From Neisseria mucosa (GTDB lineage Bacteria; Pseudomonadota; Gammaproteobacteria; Burkholderiales; Neisseriaceae), in NCBI RefSeq assembly GCF_013267835.1, contig NZ_CP053939.1, forward strand, positions 1,240,001-1,304,000: a stretch of DNA of 64,000 bases, written 5' to 3'. Of this stretch, positions 63,769-64,000 are shown one piece after another. Below the pieces are notes generated by a model. The model did no database searches. It was not told where the DNA came from and was given only the letters and a program-made list of their open reading frames with translations. The position numbers and the translations under genes are program-made. Every line of letters starts with the position of its first letter. The first letter of the stretch is position 1.

Positions 63769-64000
63769 TGGAATATTTCATGCTTTTGGCCACTGATGCC
63801 GAAGATGTCCACGAAGCACGCATGGCGGCACGCCCCGCGCATTTGGCACGTTTGAAAGAATTGAAAGCGCAAGGCCGTCTGCTGACTGCCGGCCCCAATC
63901 CCCTGCCGGATAATCCGGAACGCGTCTCCGGCAGCCTGATTGTGGCTCAATTTGAGTCTTTGGACGCCGCACAAGAATGGGCCGAACAAGACCCTTACGT
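63768..64000 (+). CDS. YciI family protein, 5' part
   Basis: The first 77 codons of a gene cut by the right window edge. AGGAGGATCAATA is a strong ribosome site. The product MEYFMLLATDAEDVHEARMAARPAHLARLKEL, then AGPNPLPDNPERVSGSLIVAQFESLDAAQEWAEQDPYV, is the YciI ferredoxin-like fold with the conserved His (RPAHL) and Asp (EQDPY) of the putative active site. Function is unknown; related domains act in dehalogenation or ring-cleavage chemistry. Coupled to yciB. Confidence 0.88.
   Translation, partial: MEYFMLLATDAEDVHEARMAARPAHLARLKELKAQGRLLTAGPNPLPDNPERVSGSLIVAQFESLDAAQEWAEQDPY

Overview
This window is chromosome of a commensal-type Neisseria. The best evidence is the Neisseria DNA uptake sequence, seen dozens of times and mostly in the AG dialect (AGGCCGTCTGAA), with a minority of ATGCCGTCTGAA copies; it is often paired as inverted repeats that act as intergenic terminators. 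Other evidence is a comEA gene directly behind an rRNA operon, a neisserial porin, a TspA/FimV protein, and lipoprotein MetQ with a short MetN. The AG dialect and an apparently intact nitrous oxide reductase (nos) cluster point away from N. meningitidis and N. gonorrhoeae, towards something like the N. subflava/flavescens group (inference; the 16S gene at 17423-18966 would settle it). No prophage, insertion sequence, CRISPR array or plasmid-like segment was seen.

Layout. 1-2.5 kb: 5' part of a GntR regulator, then an OprC/NosA-type copper receptor. 2.6-7.1 kb: sodium symporter and a zinc/manganese ABC operon (small membrane ORF, znuC, znuB, znuA) with a candidate Zur box. 7.1-12.5 kb: DUF2288, apaG, pgpA, thiL, an SDR lacking its catalytic Tyr, and hpnE/hpnD (squalene-type isoprenoid synthesis). 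13.0-19.1 kb: comEA and a complete rRNA operon on the minus strand (16S, tRNA-Ile, tRNA-Ala, 23S, 5S) with promoter, boxA elements, processing stems and terminator. 19.5-25.4 kb: TPR-glycosyltransferase, coaBC, era, rnc, a DUF2185 protein, ribH, nusB. 25.5-31 kb: minor pilin, macA, macB and a TolC-family lipoprotein. 31-41.4 kb: DUF808, lnt, rpoH, hemA, a Do-type protease, an NhaC-family antiporter, nagZ, and an amino-acid permease without partners. 41.7-48.1 kb: trhP, hemC, ybeY, corC, metN, metI, metQ. 48.1-48.6 kb: gene-free stretch with a strong small-RNA candidate. 48.7-58.1 kb: nosRZDFYL plus apbE/nosX under a textbook FNR promoter. 58.5-64 kb: porin, truA, FimV/TspA, yciB and the start of a YciI-like gene.

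How parts may work together. The nos cluster makes a complete N2O respiration module: NosZ enzyme, NosR electron donor, NosDFY and NosL for copper-site assembly, and ApbE/NosX to flavinylate NosR. The copper receptor at the other end of the window could feed copper to it. Pilin, ComEA and the uptake sequences belong to natural transformation. The MacAB pump carries its own predicted outer-membrane channel. Most other genes are housekeeping. All calls come from reading the sequence and recalled family knowledge; no database search was run.
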